Source: Paenibacillus lactis | GTDB taxonomy: Bacteria > Bacillota > Bacilli > Paenibacillales > Paenibacillaceae | NCBI RefSeq assembly: GCF_017873605.1 | Contig: NZ_JAGGKI010000001.1 | Coordinates: 558,001 to 622,000, forward strand | Length of the DNA stretch: 64,000 nucleotides | Direction: 5' to 3' | In this document: in pieces, positions 1-8,832 of the stretch | Layout of the letters: every line of letters starts with the position of its first letter | Position numbering within the stretch: the stretch's first letter is position 1 | The notes under the pieces: generated by a model | Told to the model about the DNA's origin: nothing | Seen by the model: the letters and a program-made list of their open reading frames with translations, nothing else | Databases searched by the model: none | Translations under genes and position numbers: made by a program

Positions 1-2460
1 TTCATCCCCATTGTGAACGGACGCATCCGCAACCGGTGATAACGCAAGTCTTGGCGGCGTTTCTACGCCTGCCTTCGAGAACGTGATCGACTGCGTCCGT
101 CCCAGGGTTCCTCCTGTCTGAACGGCCAGCTTGATTGTCGGCGACATGCTCAGCACTTTAATGGAAGGATCGGAAGCTACGACACCGGCGGCGGCCCGGT
201 GAATTTCCACCTCAATGATTCCCCGGTTCTCCTGCGTCGGGTCGGATACGGCGACCTCCAATTCGTCCCCCGTTTCCCGCACGGCTACCGCGGCCTTCTT
301 ATCCACGGTAATCAACTGATCGACCGTGCGTCTCACGTCTTCCCAGAACAAAGCAGCTGTCAGCTGCAATCGATTCTCCCTTACCGCATGGACGTAATCG
401 TCCTGCTCCAGAATCGTCACGTCCTGCTGCGCCGAATAATCGGCCACTTCACCGGCCGTACGGTTCGGAAGCAGCGTATAAGCATACGAGCCGCCCGCCG
501 GGCTTTTACCGTGATCGAACCATAGGTTCAGGAATCGGTTCTTATACACGGTCGGGTCCGTCGCCTGGTTGGACACTTCACCCCAAGTGCCGCTTCGCTC
601 CTCCCGGAGTGCGTGCACCGTCGTTCCCTCATTCGGGAATACGTACCCGGTGCCGGCACTGCCCGACGGGCCCTCAAGATGAATATGCCGGACATGCTCC
701 ATCGCTGCGCTCCAGCCTAGCGACGTTGGCTGAAGTTGTCCGTTGACGGTGAGCGCCTGCCCTCCGTCACCGCTCAATTTGCGATTCTCGATCATGGTCT
801 CGATCGTCCTACCATCCGTGCTGTTTATATCGGAACCGAGCGCCACAATTTCGTTATCAAAGGCAAACCAAGACTTTTTGGCGCTCAGCGTCGTCCGGTA
901 CCCTTCCAGCTCCATGCCCGAAGCTCCGAATTCGCCCGATATTTCCACGCCGCCGACCCAGCTTTTGGTGCTCAGCTTGTTACTGTCCATCTCCGGACGG
1001 TCGTATTCCGCGTCTACGGTGATGCCCGGAAGCCGCTTCATATTCACCGTCGCCCAATAATTGTTGTTATACTGCAGATCATCATCATCGTAGAGATAGG
1101 TCATCCCGGACGACGTATACCACCCCTTCTTGTTCTCCCCGTTCACCGTCTCAAAATCGTAAATCCGGTTCGAAAACATGCTCAGGCCGAATGCATAGCC
1201 AGGCCGCTGCTGAACGGCACGGTCCATGCCGGCATATTGCATGTAGACCGGCTGGACCGCCGCGGGAATGGTCGCGTCCTGCACAATCCTGTTCACGCGA
1301 AGCAGCATCGGGATCGACGCGGTGCTGCGGTAATCAAGCTGGTCCTTGCCCAGCACCCATGCCTTGATCGCCTGTTTGTACACGGACGCCCGTTCCGGCT
1401 CCGCGAACTCGCTCAGGATCAGCAGGGAATCGATCAGCTTGTTGCCTTGGACGTGATCGCTCGCCCCTTGCCTTGCAGTCGATCTCCCGTTCACCATATC
1501 CATCAGCCGCCCGTTATAGGCGAGCGGAAGATAGCCGTCGTCCGTCCATTGGTATACATTCTCCACCCTTGGATCGGACAGCTCCCAGGACGAGCCGTCC
1601 AGCAAGTACATTAACGTAATTAATATGCTGTACTGCTCCAATCCGTAGGTTCCGTTATACGCGTGCCTGTCATGGGAGATAAAGGAGCCGTCTCTGTACC
1701 AGCCGTTCCCTTCTTGTACATAGGGAAAGATCAGCGCTTCATAATCGCTCAGCCGGTCCCGGACGAGCGCCAGCCTGCTGCCGTCCTTCACCAGTATGCC
1801 GCGAAGCGCGATGGGCAGGGATTCCGACAGCCGATTCGCTCCATAAGAAGGAACCACGGACAGCGCGTACGTCGTCGGGTCATTGGCGAACCGGTGGACA
1901 GCGTCCATATAATGGCCCACCCGTTCGGGTCCGAGCTGCTCGTACAGCAGTGTTGTGATATTGCTTAGAACGGTCGGTACGTTAATTTCCCAGTGATGAT
2001 AGTTGACCTTCCAGTCCAGACGCTCGTTGTACTGATTCTCGTATACCCAGTCCAAGCCTCCAATCAGATCGCTCAGCAATGCCGCGTCACCGTACAGCTC
2101 CGAACCTTTCGTGCTGTACGCCAGCGCCATGCGGTACAACCGCTTATAATTCTCATAAATATAAGACGAGCTGGGGAAATTGGCTTCTACCGCATCTTCC
2201 CACAAGTACGTTCTGCCGGGCTCCTTGTTCATGCTGTCCCAAGCGGATTGCCCGCCTGCCGAGATCGAATCGATGCGGGCCTGGACAGCGGGATCCTGAA
2301 CGGGAAGCTCATACATATCCCCGCCGGTAAGATAATTGCGCCACTTCGCCCTTAACCGGTCGAACTCATCCCCGCCAGCTCCCGAGTCGGCAGCTGCAGG
2401 CTCTGCAAGCATGAACACCATCGCCACCATGAGCATCATTGCAATCGCGCGTTTCATCAT
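1..2460 (-). CDS. Secreted polysaccharide lyase family 8 (hyaluronate/chondroitin/xanthan lyase type), C-terminus cut by window edge
   Basis: The frame is open for 820 codons from an ATG at 2460, preceded by GGGAGGTG, and runs off the left edge. The N-terminus is a signal peptide (MMKR, hydrophobic stretch, AEPAAA). Family 8 landmarks are present: the Asn in NYHHWEI (about residue 153), His263 and Tyr268 in the DGSFISH...YNGTYG block, Arg326/Arg330 in the NGRSTAR block, and the FSNRIYDFETVNGE segment of the beta-sandwich part. Family 8 enzymes cleave uronic-acid polysaccharides by beta-elimination outside the cell, with Asn, His, Tyr and Arg as catalytic residues. The last visible residues (SPVADASVHNGDE) look like the start of a DNRLRE/CBM96-type module. 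Substrate cannot be decided between glycosaminoglycan and xanthan-like polymers. It is divergent from an uptake operon, which suggests that the products are imported. Confidence 0.9.
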   Translation of the reverse strand, partial: MMKRAIAMMLMVAMVFMLAEPAAADSGAGGDEFDRLRAKWRNYLTGGDMYELPVQDPAVQARIDSISAGGQSAWDSMNKEPGRTYLWEDAVEANFPSSSYIYENYKRLYRMALAYSTKGSELYGDAALLSDLIGGLDWVYENQYNERLDWKVNYHHWEINVPTVLSNITTLLYEQLGPERVGHYMDAVHRFANDPTTYALSVVPSYGANRLSESLPIALRGILVKDGSRLALVRDRLSDYEALIFPYVQEGNGWYRDGSFISHDRHAYNGTYGLEQYSILITLMYLLDGSSWELSDPRVENVYQWTDDGYLPLAYNGRLMDMVNGRSTARQGASDHVQGNKLIDSLLILSEFAEPERASVYKQAIKAWVLGKDQLDYRSTASIPMLLRVNRIVQDATIPAAVQPVYMQYAGMDRAVQQRPGYAFGLSMFSNRIYDFETVNGENKKGWYTSSGMTYLYDDDDLQYNNNYWATVNMKRLPGITVDAEYDRPEMDSNKLSTKSWVGGVEISGEFGASGMELEGYRTTLSAKKSWFAFDNEIVALGSDINSTDGRTIETMIENRKLSGDGGQALTVNGQLQPTSLGWSAAMEHVRHIHLEGPSGSAGTGYVFPNEGTTVHALREERSGTWGEVSNQATDPTVYKNRFLNLWFDHGKSPAGGSYAYTLLPNRTAGEVADYSAQQDVTILEQDDYVHAVRENRLQLTAALFWEDVRRTVDQLITVDKKAAVAVRETGDELEVAVSDPTQENRGIIEVEIHRAAAGVVASDPSIKVLSMSPTIKLAVQTGGTLGRTQSITFSKAGVETPPRLALSPVADASVHNGDE

Positions 2461-2537
2461 GCACCTCCCAATTAGTTCTTGACAGACCATTACGTTATGC
2501 ATATTATCTAATTGACAACTACATTCTAATAAACATT

Positions 2538-2551
2538 TGAAAACGCTGTCA
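2538..2551. promoter_or_regulatory. CcpA catabolite-responsive element (cre) in the divergent lyase/transporter promoter region
   Basis: TGAAAACGCTGTCA matches the cre consensus TGWAANCGNTNWCA at all defined positions. It lies in the 245-bp AT-rich gap between the lyase and the binding-protein gene, so it could repress both divergent units when a preferred sugar is present. Confidence 0.7.
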
Positions 2552-2705
2552 ACAGTTAAATTAACTACCGCACTGCATTATATCTAATTCATAATTGGTT
2601 TTCATCCTTTTTTTGTTGAGAGTGCCTTACCACATATAGAAGCAAGACGTCTCTCATGCAATGGGCTTCAATGAAGACCGCCAGATTAAAAAAGGAGGAG
2701 CATTT

Positions 2706-4316
2706 ATGTCAAAAAAGATGTTTTCTGCAGCACTGGTTTTGACGCTTCTAATCTCGCTTCTTGCAGCATGCAGCGGGAACGGCAGCGGGAATAACCCGCC
2801 TGCCGCCGGTTCCGACGGATCGCCTGCGCCGGCTGGCTCCGGCGGCGGGCAAGCGGCGACCGCCGATTACGGCGATACTGGAGGTCTTGCCCTCCCTCTC
2901 GTTGATAAACCGACCACGATTAAGATGCTTGTCGTCAGCGACTCTACCAAGCTGAACGAGAAGTGGGCCGTCCAAGAGCTAGAAAGGCGAACCGGCGTTA
3001 AGGTCAACCTCGAATTTTACTCCACCGCCACGTTCAAAGAAAAGCTGAATTTCATTCTGGCTTCCGGGGATTTACCGGATATTATTCACGGCCCTTCGCT
3101 CGCGGAGCTCAACGACCTCGGCGGCAAAGGCGCCTTCGCCGCCATCAACGATTACCTCGACCAGCTGCCCAACTTCAAGGCACTTTACGTAGACAATCCG
3201 GAGAACAATTGGGTCATGAAGTCTTACTCCGATGAGAAGGGAAATCTGTACACATGGCCGACTTACGGCATCAACCGCGAAGTGAATCACGGCTTCCTGT
3301 ACCGCAAAGACATTTTCGAGAAGCATAATATCCCGCTTTGGACCAATCAGGACGAATTTTATCAGGCGCTGAAGAAGCTGAAGGAATTGTATCCGAACTC
3401 CGTCCCGTACTCTTCCAAGACGCAGGCCAACATCTTCCGGGATTGGGGACACAGCTGGGGGCTCAGCGGTTACCCGAACAATTATGACGAGGAAACGAAG
3501 CAATGGGAGTTCTCGTTCACCCAGCCGGAGTTTAAAGAAATGCTGGATTTCATGAAGAAGCTTTACAATGAGGGACTGCTTGATCCGGAGTTTATGACCG
3601 ATACGTCCGCCAACTGGACTGCCAAGATGACCAGCAACAATTCATTTGTCACCTATGACTGGATCGGCCGTCTCGACATGTTCGCGACCCAAGCGAAAGA
3701 CGCCATTCCGGACTATGATCTCCGGTACGGCAATCCGATCGGCCCATCCGGCAAAACGCTCAGCCTGCCGAGAATCGCGACGTTCGGCCATGCGGTGGCA
3801 AAAAACAAAAACACCGAAGTCTCTATGAAGCTCCTGGATTATTTGACAAGCCCGTCCGGCGCAGAGCTGATGACGGTGGGCCAGGAAGGCGTCAACTATG
3901 AGCTTGACGAGAACGGCAGACCTGTCTATCCGGAGCTGAAGGACCTTGAGCTCGTTGATATTAAAGCGCTTGAGGATAAATACGGCTTGTGGACGCAAGG
4001 CTTCTATGTCCGCACCGATTCCCGCAGCGTGTACTATAACTTCACCGAGAAAGAGCAGGAAGCGCAGGATATGATGAAGGATAAGAAGCTTGCGCTTGAT
4101 CCGGTCCTGAAATTTACCGACGAGGAGACCTCCACGATCGCGGAGCTCACCCAAGCGCTGCAAAAGGCGGGCGAGGAATTCAGCGCGAAATACGTCTTAA
4201 CCGCTTCCCACGGTCAGGCGGAATGGGATGCGTGGCTTCAGCAAGCAAAGAAACTCGGCGAAGATGAGTTCGTCGGTGCGTATAATGCGGCGCAAGCGCG
4301 TTATGATGCCGAGTAA
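2706..4316 (+). CDS. Extracellular solute-binding lipoprotein, family 1 (LipO/YtcQ type)
   Basis: Lipid-anchored binding protein of a CUT1-type ABC importer. The ATG at 2706 is chosen because AAAAAGGAGG precedes it at good spacing; an in-frame upstream ATG at 2661 has no such site. The signal peptide ends in a lipobox LLAAC (Cys22), followed by a Gly/Ser/Pro-rich linker, then a long periplasmic-binding fold including GINREVNHGFLYRKDIFEKH, typical of the large (about 540 aa) Paenibacillus oligosaccharide-binding proteins. Two permease genes follow and no ATPase gene is present, so a shared MsmX-type ATPase elsewhere is inferred. The divergent polysaccharide lyase suggests that unsaturated uronide oligosaccharides are the ligand, but the sequence alone does not show this. 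Confidence 0.9.
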   Translation: MSKKMFSAALVLTLLISLLAACSGNGSGNNPPAAGSDGSPAPAGSGGGQAATADYGDTGGLALPLVDKPTTIKMLVVSDSTKLNEKWAVQELERRTGVKVNLEFYSTATFKEKLNFILASGDLPDIIHGPSLAELNDLGGKGAFAAINDYLDQLPNFKALYVDNPENNWVMKSYSDEKGNLYTWPTYGINREVNHGFLYRKDIFEKHNIPLWTNQDEFYQALKKLKELYPNSVPYSSKTQANIFRDWGHSWGLSGYPNNYDEETKQWEFSFTQPEFKEMLDFMKKLYNEGLLDPEFMTDTSANWTAKMTSNNSFVTYDWIGRLDMFATQAKDAIPDYDLRYGNPIGPSGKTLSLPRIATFGHAVAKNKNTEVSMKLLDYLTSPSGAELMTVGQEGVNYELDENGRPVYPELKDLELVDIKALEDKYGLWTQGFYVRTDSRSVYYNFTEKEQEAQDMMKDKKLALDPVLKFTDEETSTIAELTQALQKAGEEFSAKYVLTASHGQAEWDAWLQQAKKLGEDEFVGAYNAAQARYDAE

Positions 4317-4339
4317 GGAGAGCTAGAAGATGACCGAGA

Positions 4340-4373
4340 GACCGTACCCCCTCCCTTCATTGGGCGTACGGTC
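4340..4373 (+). other. Intercistronic stem-loop after the binding-protein gene
   Basis: GACCGTAC at 4340-4347 pairs perfectly with GTACGGTC at 4366-4373, 23 bases after the binding-protein stop and before the permease ribosome binding site. There is no U-run, so it is more likely an mRNA-stabilising or partial-attenuation hairpin than a full terminator. Confidence 0.6.
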
Positions 4374-4397
4374 CTATTTGTTCAAGGAGGTATGTCG

Positions 4398-5360
4398 ATG
4401 AATCCGAAGATGAGCGCAGGTGAAGCCGGGCCGTCCAGAGCCAAACCGTCCTGGTTGATCTCCCAGCTTCAGCACATGAAGAGAGACCGGCAGTTTTTGC
4501 TGATGCTGCTCCCTTGTATCGTGTTTTACATTTTGTTCCGTTACGGCCCTATTTACGGGCTCATTATCGCGTTCAAAGACTACAGCGTGTTTGAAGGCAT
4601 TCTGGGCAGCGAATGGGTTGGCCTCGAGCATTTCCGCACCTTTTTCAGCAGCAACGACTTCTGGCTCTTGTTCAAAAACACCCTGCTCCTCGGGCTGTAC
4701 AGCTTACTGTGGGGATTTCCGTTCCCGATCCTGTTCGCCATCCTATTGAACGAAGTGCGCAACAAGCGCTTTAAAAAGTCGGTGCAAACGTTCAGCTATC
4801 TGCCCGCGTTCCTGTCCATCGTCATCATCTGCAGCATGGTTATCGACTTCCTGTCGCCAGGACGCGGTCTGCTCAATCAATTCCTGCAATGGATCGGGCT
4901 CGAGAAAATCTATTTCATGATCGCGCCCGAATGGTTTAGGACGATCTATGTCGCATCGGATATTTGGGCCTCGATGGGGTATGAAGCGATCATCTATCTT
5001 GCTGCCATTGCCGGCATTAATCCGTCCCTGTACGAAGCCGCCAAGGTGGACGGCGCGAAGCGCTGGCATCTGATGCGATATATTACGTTTCCTTCGCTAT
5101 TGCCGACCATCCTTGTCCTATTTATCCTGAAGGCAGGCTCCATGTTCCGAATCGGCTTCGAAAAAGTGCTCCTTCTGTATAACCCGATGACGTACGAGGT
5201 GGCGGACGTATTCTCGACGTATGTCTATCGAAAAGGTCTGATCGAGCGTGACTACAGCTTCGCAGCCGCCGTGGGGATTTTTGAAGCCTTGATCGCTTTG
5301 ATCATGCTCGTTGCCGCAAATCTGATCAGCAGAAGAATGGGGGGCAAAAGCTTATGGTAG
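4398..5360 (+). CDS. ABC transporter permease, LplB/YtcP-partner family (CUT1)
   Basis: Integral membrane subunit of the sugar importer. The ATG at 4398 sits seven bases after AAGGAGG; the in-frame ATG at 4392 is only one base from it and is unlikely. The protein has about six hydrophobic segments starting near residue 33 (FLLMLLPCIVFYILF). The cytoplasmic EAA loop that docks the ATPase is visible as EAAKVDGAKRW. Length (320 aa) and the RYGPIYGLIIAFKDY segment are characteristic of the LplB-like permeases of Paenibacillus. It overlaps the next permease by seven bases, implying coupled translation. Confidence 0.9.
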   Translation: MNPKMSAGEAGPSRAKPSWLISQLQHMKRDRQFLLMLLPCIVFYILFRYGPIYGLIIAFKDYSVFEGILGSEWVGLEHFRTFFSSNDFWLLFKNTLLLGLYSLLWGFPFPILFAILLNEVRNKRFKKSVQTFSYLPAFLSIVIICSMVIDFLSPGRGLLNQFLQWIGLEKIYFMIAPEWFRTIYVASDIWASMGYEAIIYLAAIAGINPSLYEAAKVDGAKRWHLMRYITFPSLLPTILVLFILKAGSMFRIGFEKVLLLYNPMTYEVADVFSTYVYRKGLIERDYSFAAAVGIFEALIALIMLVAANLISRRMGGKSLW

Positions 5361-6217
5361 GAGAAAAAAGATGGAGTCTGTTCACGATCTTCAACACGCT
5401 CATCTTATCCGCTGTAGCGGTCGCCACGCTGTATCCGGTCATTTATATTATCGCTATCTCGTTCAGTGAATCGTCGGCGATTGCGCAAGGCAAAGTGTTT
5501 CTGTGGCCGGTAGGCTTTAATCTCGATGCGTATCGCTATATCTTCTCGGAGGACCGGATTCCTTCGGCCTATTTGAACACCATCTTGTATACGGCGCTCG
5601 GCACGCTCATAAATCTCGTGATGACCGCTGTAGCTGCATACCCGCTCTCCCGTCCCGGTTTGTTCTGGCGGAAGTTCTTTGTTATCGGCATCGTCCTGAC
5701 GATGTTCCTGAACGGGGGCATGATCCCGACCTACCTGGTCGTCGACAAGCTGGGTCTTCTGAACAGCATCTGGGCCATCGTTCTTCCAAACGCCATCTGG
5801 ACGATGGAGCTGCTTATTCTGAAAAGCTTCTATGAGAATATGTCCGAATCGCTGCGGGAATCGGCCATTTTGGACGGCGCGACGGAGTTTCGCATTTTAT
5901 GGAGCATCATCATCCCGCTGTCGAAGCCGGCGCTTGCGTCGATCGGACTGTTCTATTTCATGGGACACTGGAACAGCTATTTTCTCCCAATGATCTATCT
6001 GAACGACGTGGACAAATACCCCTTGCAGGTCGTGCTCAGGGATATGCTGATTCTGCAGTACGCGGAGGAATCACAAGTGGAGGGCACGAAGGCGCTAATG
6101 CCGGACGCGGTGAAGAACGCCACCATCTTCATCTCCATGATTCCCGTACTGCTGATCTATCCGTTCGCCCAAAAGTATTTCGCCAAAGGCGTCATGCTTG
6201 GTTCGGAGAAGGGATGA
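5354..6217 (+). CDS. ABC transporter permease, LplC/YtcP family (CUT1, MalG-like)
   Basis: Second membrane subunit of the same importer, 287 aa, starting inside the end of the upstream permease (ATGGTAG overlap). Features seen: an N-terminal membrane segment around residues 15-35, the conserved SFSESSAI segment, FLNGGMIPTYLVV, and the EAA-like loop RESAILDGATEFRILW near the centre. It ends with the NATIFISMIPVLLIYPF helix common to YtcP-type permeases and a short charged tail. A strong terminator follows at 6236, so the operon is three genes: binding protein and two permeases. Confidence 0.9.
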   Translation: MVGEKRWSLFTIFNTLILSAVAVATLYPVIYIIAISFSESSAIAQGKVFLWPVGFNLDAYRYIFSEDRIPSAYLNTILYTALGTLINLVMTAVAAYPLSRPGLFWRKFFVIGIVLTMFLNGGMIPTYLVVDKLGLLNSIWAIVLPNAIWTMELLILKSFYENMSESLRESAILDGATEFRILWSIIIPLSKPALASIGLFYFMGHWNSYFLPMIYLNDVDKYPLQVVLRDMLILQYAEESQVEGTKALMPDAVKNATIFISMIPVLLIYPFAQKYFAKGVMLGSEKG

Positions 6218-6235
6218 CGCCCGCGTTAAAAAAAC

Positions 6236-6284
6236 GCCCTTTCGCTTCCCCGGGTACACCGGCGGCGAAAGGGCATTTTCTTTT
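6236..6284. terminator. Bidirectional rho-independent terminator
   Basis: A perfect 10-bp stem (GCCCTTTCGC at 6236-6245 with GCGAAAGGGC at 6265-6274) is followed by ATTTTCTTTT and preceded by a run of seven A. It can therefore end both the transporter operon and the convergent WYL regulator gene. Confidence 0.85.
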
Positions 6285-6334
6285 CGGGAATGCTCCACAA
6301 TCGTCAGACTTGCTGGATTCTCTTGAAATAATGC

Positions 6335-7276
6335 TTAGCTATACAAGGAACGCATCGCTTCGACTTTTTCCTGAATGTATGTGATCGCTTCAACCGGCCC
6401 CTTAATCTTGACCTCGCTCCCGAGATTCCAGATCAAGTCTACATAGAAACGTAAATCCTCCGTGGCAATCTGAATGGCTGCCGCTCCGCTTCCGTCTTCG
6501 TTGCGCTGTATACTCGGGGCAAACCGGGGATTGGATTCCAGAAGCCATACTCCCTTCCTGGTGATCTCGATATGCAGCACCGTTTGATCCAGATGGCCTT
6601 TCTCCGGCTTATTCATCAGCGTCATCTTCCGGATCTCGTCCAGGGGAGGGACCGATGGATTGAGCGCTGCCGACAGGATCCGATCCGCCCTGAACTGACG
6701 GATATCCTCCCGCTCAAAACAATAAGCCGGGCAATACCAATAACCGGAGCTCGTGTAAAGGCCGATGGGCTGAATATCCCGCTTGGCTATCCCGCTGCTG
6801 GAGTTGTACTCCATGGTGACCACTTCGCCGGTCATGATGGCTTGCATCAGCGTTTGAAGAATCCCCGGAGCCATGGAACGGTACGGACTCCATAACATGA
6901 TTCGCCCGTCCAGCCGATCGATCTGCTCCTTGATATCGGCAGGCAGATAATGATAAAACTTTTGCAGTGCGGATTCGGCCCCTTCGCCAAATGGCAGGGA
7001 GCTGAAGTAGTCCAGTGACTGGCACGCGAAGAACATCGCGATGGCCTCGCTTTCCGACAGGCTGATGGGCGGCAGCATCCTGTCTTGAAGCAGCTTGTAC
7101 CCTCCCCCTCTTCCTTGAATGGAATAGATCGGGATGCCGAGCTCGGACAGCTCCTGCAAGTCACGGGTAATCGTTCGAGTGGACAACCCAAATTCATCGG
7201 CAAGCTCTCGAACGGTAAATGACTTTTTTGCATTGATCATCATAATCAGCTGAATGAGACGCTGCGACTTTTGCAT
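6335..7276 (-). CDS. HTH/WYL-domain transcriptional regulator (YafY type)
   Basis: Cytoplasmic DNA-binding regulator of 313 aa. Residues about 1-58 form a DeoR/HTH_11 winged helix (QRLIQLIMMINAKKSFTVRELADEFGLSTRTITRDLQEL). A WYL sensor domain follows from about 135 (GEVVTMEYNSSSGIAKRDIQPIGLYTSSGYWYCPAY, with RQFRADRI), then a WCX-like C-terminal extension. WYL regulators of this build usually respond to an unknown small ligand and often control a neighbouring gene. The ATG at 7276 has GAAGGTGA upstream. A perfect inverted repeat stands just upstream, between this gene and a divergent alpha/beta hydrolase, and is the likely operator. Confidence 0.88.
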   Translation of the reverse strand: MQKSQRLIQLIMMINAKKSFTVRELADEFGLSTRTITRDLQELSELGIPIYSIQGRGGGYKLLQDRMLPPISLSESEAIAMFFACQSLDYFSSLPFGEGAESALQKFYHYLPADIKEQIDRLDGRIMLWSPYRSMAPGILQTLMQAIMTGEVVTMEYNSSSGIAKRDIQPIGLYTSSGYWYCPAYCFEREDIRQFRADRILSAALNPSVPPLDEIRKMTLMNKPEKGHLDQTVLHIEITRKGVWLLESNPRFAPSIQRNEDGSGAAAIQIATEDLRFYVDLIWNLGSEVKIKGPVEAITYIQEKVEAMRSLYS

Positions 7277-7316
7277 GGGTCACCTTCTCTTCGAAGTTTT
7301 TTTCATTATAGCATTT

Positions 7317-7341
7317 AAATAAGACATGATTTGTCTTATTT
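7317..7341. promoter_or_regulatory. Perfect 10-bp inverted repeat, probable WYL-regulator operator
   Basis: AAATAAGACA (7317-7326), five spacer bases, TGTCTTATTT (7332-7341). It is centred in the 126-bp gap between the divergent regulator and hydrolase genes, where it could control both. Confidence 0.65.
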
Positions 7342-7402
7342 ACGTGATACGATGTTCACAAATAGCACGCAGCATATCAACCTGTGAGGGGAGTTAACTA
7401 AT

Positions 7403-8125
7403 ATGAAGAAGAACACCAACGAAGAGATCGGTTTTGTATTTATCCATGGAGCGGGATTAGAGGGCCGAATATGGAGTAACGTTGCGGAGGGACTGGGTCA
7501 GCCTTCTTTACTCCTCGATTTTCCGCTCAGGAAAGGCCCGGTCGATTCAAGAAGCGACTTGGCTTTAGAGGATTATGTCAGCCATATGGAACATCAAGTA
7601 AATCAATGGGGCATCCAGCGGTTTGTCATCGTCGCACATTCGCTCGGAGGCGTTCTAGCCCTAAAGCTCGCTTCCAAATTCTCTGATCGATTGGCCGGCT
7701 TTGTCGCCGTAGGGGCAGCGATCCCTAAGAACGGCGGTTCGTTCGTGTCGGTTCTTCCTTTCCCTAAACGAATGCTCATGACGGCCATATTGCGCAAATG
7801 GGGTACCAAACCGCCGGAATCCGCCATCCGCGCCGGCTTATGCAATGACCTGTCAGAGGAACAGACGACGGGGCTCGTACAAGGCTTCGTTCCCGAGGCC
7901 GTACGCGTATACACGGACCGGGCTCATGCGGACGTTCCGGCTGTGCCGAAGCTGTACGTCAAGCTGACGAAGGACAAGGAATTCCCTTCTTCCCTGCAAA
8001 ATAAAATGATCTCGCATCTATCCCCGCATTCCGTTGAACAACTGGAATCCGGCCACTTGCCGATGCTCAGCAAGCCGGGAGATTTGCAGCGCATTCTGCA
8101 ATCTTTCCTGGATCGCATCGCTTAA
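7403..8125 (+). CDS. Alpha/beta hydrolase
   Basis: Small (240 aa) cytosolic serine hydrolase without signal peptide. The oxyanion-hole segment VFIHGAGLEGRIW is at about 12-24 and the nucleophile elbow is AHSLGG near residue 80. A late His lies in ESGHLPMLSKPGDL; the acid is probably the Asp in KLTKDKEFP or nearby. The fold resembles the RsbQ/MhpC-like hydrolases, and natural substrate is not apparent. GAGGGGAG precedes the ATG. It is transcribed away from a WYL regulator across a perfect operator-like repeat, so it is probably the regulator's target. Confidence 0.8.
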   Translation: MKKNTNEEIGFVFIHGAGLEGRIWSNVAEGLGQPSLLLDFPLRKGPVDSRSDLALEDYVSHMEHQVNQWGIQRFVIVAHSLGGVLALKLASKFSDRLAGFVAVGAAIPKNGGSFVSVLPFPKRMLMTAILRKWGTKPPESAIRAGLCNDLSEEQTTGLVQGFVPEAVRVYTDRAHADVPAVPKLYVKLTKDKEFPSSLQNKMISHLSPHSVEQLESGHLPMLSKPGDLQRILQSFLDRIA

Positions 8126-8160
8126 TTGAAACGGATACCCGTAGAAGTTAGTACAGAAAA

Positions 8161-8184
8161 AGGCTGCCAGCGTGCTGGCAGCCT
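8161..8184. terminator. Bidirectional terminator between convergent genes
   Basis: AGGCTGCCAGC (8161-8171) and GCTGGCAGCCT (8174-8184) form a tight GC-rich hairpin between A-rich and T-rich flanks, between the hydrolase and the convergent TetR gene. Confidence 0.7.
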
Positions 8185-8193
8185 TTAAGGTTG

Positions 8194-8805
8194 TTACCTT
8201 TGTTGAATCAAAAAATCCAAAAACATCTCCGTCGTCGGAAAAACATAATTGCCTTGGAAACTTCGGCTAGTAAATGCCACGCCTTGGAACGTGCTGTAAT
8301 AGAATAAAGCCAATCTTCGCGGGTCCCCCGGCTTGAATTCGCTTTGCCGCTGCCCGGCTTGAATGAGCTCTGATAGGCTATCGATCAACCGGTTCATCGA
8401 GGCCCGTACGGCATTCTTCAGATCCGGGCTCAGCTCTCGATCTGTAAAACTATCGATCTGGCTAATTAGAAGCAGCCCATCCGTGGAGGAAGGATCCTCT
8501 TGAAGGTTACTCAGCAAAAATGTGGTTGCTTCTATGATCACATCTTTTTCATTGCCCTCTTGTTCAAAGAGCCCCGCCATACGGTCAAACCCGGGGATCG
8601 AAATTTCGATCAGCCTGCTCATGATTTCTTCTTTGGTAGCAAAGTACCGATATGCTAACCCTTTACTGAGACCGGCATCATCCGCAATGTCCTGCATTGT
8701 GGTTTTGCCAAACGTTTTTGTAGCGAAAAGTTTAGCTGCCGATAATAAAATCTTCTCCGTAGCCTCGGCTCTCATGGTTTCAAAGCGTTCTTTCTGCTTG
8801 CTCAA
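8194..8805 (-). CDS. TetR/AcrR family transcriptional regulator
   Basis: Regulator of 203 aa. The N-terminal HTH is clear (ATEKILLSAAKLFATKTF...TTMQDIADDAGLSKGLAYRYFATKEEI, about residues 13-60), with a divergent all-helical ligand domain behind it. It starts with TTG at 8805, with GAGGAG nine bases upstream; no ATG fits better. It lies 27 bases downstream of the NTF2-fold gene and is probably cotranscribed with it from the promoter at 9335-9363, whose palindrome is a good candidate for its own binding site. Confidence 0.88.
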   Translation of the reverse strand: MSKQKERFETMRAEATEKILLSAAKLFATKTFGKTTMQDIADDAGLSKGLAYRYFATKEEIMSRLIEISIPGFDRMAGLFEQEGNEKDVIIEATTFLLSNLQEDPSSTDGLLLISQIDSFTDRELSPDLKNAVRASMNRLIDSLSELIQAGQRQSEFKPGDPRRLALFYYSTFQGVAFTSRSFQGNYVFPTTEMFLDFLIQQR

Positions 8806-8832
8806 CGCTAACTGCTCCTCCCGTTCTTCACC

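Noticed and set aside
736..1614. 292-codon open frame on the plus strand
   Set aside because: It is antisense to the family 8 lyase, whose conserved motifs are all on the minus strand; the plus frame has no ribosome binding site and a composition typical of a shadow.
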